A DNA stretch of 64,000 bases from Stercorarius parasiticus (lineage: Eukaryota > Chordata > Aves > Charadriiformes > Stercorariidae), in NCBI GenBank assembly GCA_013396915.1, contig VWZL01002828.1:248001-312000 (forward strand), read 5' to 3'. Positions within the stretch are counted from its first letter, which is position 1. Each line of letters begins with the position of its first letter. The notes below the pieces were generated by a model, which made no database searches, was not told the DNA's origin, and saw only the letters and a list, made by a program, of their open reading frames with translations. Made by a program: the position numbers and the translations under genes. Below, one piece after another: positions 63,029-64,000 of this stretch.

Positions 63029-64000
63029 CAGCAGAAAGCCATGCCAGGCAGAACTGTCTGAGGCCAAACAGGTATTGTCACCTCAGATGCTGCACAAGCT
63101 TTGCTCAGCGATGGGGTGTTTTAGCCCAAATGGAACGGAGCATTAGCAAAATACTCTTTGTAACTAAGGTGATGGAGTTATCTCCACGCAGCACGGATAC
63201 GAACCACGTACCATAAACACACACAAAAATGTAAATGCAATTACATAGCTACCAGAGAGAATCTGTCTACAAGTCCAGCAGGGTTGGTGTGTCATCCTTG
63301 GAGGAATGAGGGAGGGGAAGGTCTCAGCCTGGACTGGGGGTGGGACACGCTCAGGGATGGTACTGCTGCCCTCTAACTCTTGCACTGTGGTCTCTTATCA
63401 GATGGCGATGCAGTCAGAATTGAAATGCAGGGATTTGCAACACACTGGAGCCTGTGCGGAATCAGCCATTTGAAATAGGGGAATAAAGACCCATAAACAC
63501 TCCCCAAAAAAATCTGGGAGTTGATCTGAGGTTGATAGAGGAACATATTAGTAGTAAATGAATGAATCCAGAAGCCATAGCCATGGCTAGCATTTTCATA
63601 ACTGGCCATATGATATAAAGCTGGAAATTTGTGCCTCAAACTCAAGCACGTTGGCGTGGCTCCAGTTGGCCCAACTGTGCAAGAAGCTGCAGGTTTTCTG
63701 CTTCTGCAAACAGCAGCTGAAGTCAGTGCAGGCTGTCTTCTCCAATCCATCTGGCTGCTCTGAAATATGCCCGTAAGTCCCCTCTAGGCCCTACCTCTGT
63801 GGGTAGGGCTGTCCAGGCTGGGACTGACCCCTGAGAAACCCGGGCTGTGGACCAGAGAGAAGAGCTGCCCGATACACAAGAGCTAAGGCATGGTATGCAT
63901 GTGGCAACCCCCTTGCTTTCTTCCCTGTCATGGTGCTCAGGGCTGTCGTGCTTCATTGTACACAGAAATAAGGTTCTTGTGTTCAGGTGCATGTGCATGT

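Larger units (their letters stand above)
51339..64000 (+). other. DNM3: DNM3 last intron (partial, at least 12.7 kb)
   Basis: Starts with GTAAGA and runs off the window. I see no acceptor followed by an in-phase dynamin tail, so the terminal exon should lie further right. Stretches 51339-51600, 51900-60880 and 61272-64000 look like unique intron sequence, with A/T runs, a 10-base tandem repeat at 62996-63028 and a more CpG-rich part at about 61380-61760. One CR1 lies at 60882-61270. Large frames (52593-53183, 57180-57755 and 61394-61891, all - strand) have no domain I recognise and are treated as chance. The antisense gene PIGC, which lies near the DNM3 3' end in mammals, is not visible here. 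Confidence 0.85.

Noticed and set aside
51339..64000. Search for the last DNM3 exon and for the intronic antisense gene PIGC
   Set aside because: No in-phase acceptor with a dynamin C-terminal tail and no ~300-codon intronless frame was found.
1..64000. CRISPR arrays, operons, bacterial promoters
   Set aside because: Not applicable: split exons, CR1 elements and intron structure show a vertebrate nuclear genome, and no regularly spaced repeats are present.

Overview
This window is vertebrate nuclear DNA, almost certainly from a bird. The evidence is eight fragments of the chicken-repeat-1 (CR1) LINE family, several of which keep the typical (ATTCTRTG) 3' tail. Other repeats are very sparse: CR1 covers roughly 4% of the window. 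The one recognisable gene is dynamin-3. The species cannot be read from the sequence.

Layout: the whole window lies inside one gene, DNM3, transcribed on the + strand. Five coding exons are visible, all with AG acceptors and GTAAG donors in matching phase: 7-116 and 11272-11383 (PH domain), 44596-44760 and 49798-50024 (GTPase effector domain), and 51102-51338 (proline-rich tail). They are separated by introns of about 11.2, 33.2, 5.0 and 1.1 kb, followed by a last intron of at least 12.7 kb that runs off the window. Joined, they give a continuous reading frame from the middle of the PH domain to near the end of the protein. Upstream exons (GTPase, middle domain, first half of PH) and the final C-terminal exon are outside.

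The first 36 kb contain no CR1 that I can see. Five of the eight CR1 pieces then fall between 36.3 and 42.4 kb, one lies at 47.1-47.7 kb, one sits in the short intron just before the proline-rich exon, and one is at 60.9-61.3 kb. Most other open reading frames are chance frames in intron sequence or lie inside CR1.

The most unusual signals are two near-perfect foldbacks in the 33-kb intron: 21486-21576 (43-base arms, 5-base loop) and 28993-29083 (42-base arms, 7-base loop, only one G.U pair). They resemble each other in size but not in sequence and match nothing I recognise. They could be hairpin-RNA precursors or relics of template-switch copying. Other points are a tRNA-like A-box/B-box segment at about 33.4 kb, three donor sites where intron retention gives an immediate stop, an inverted CR1 pair, and a GC-rich exon-like island at 26.25 kb. 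I found no CRISPR array, no complete RNA gene and no second protein-coding gene.
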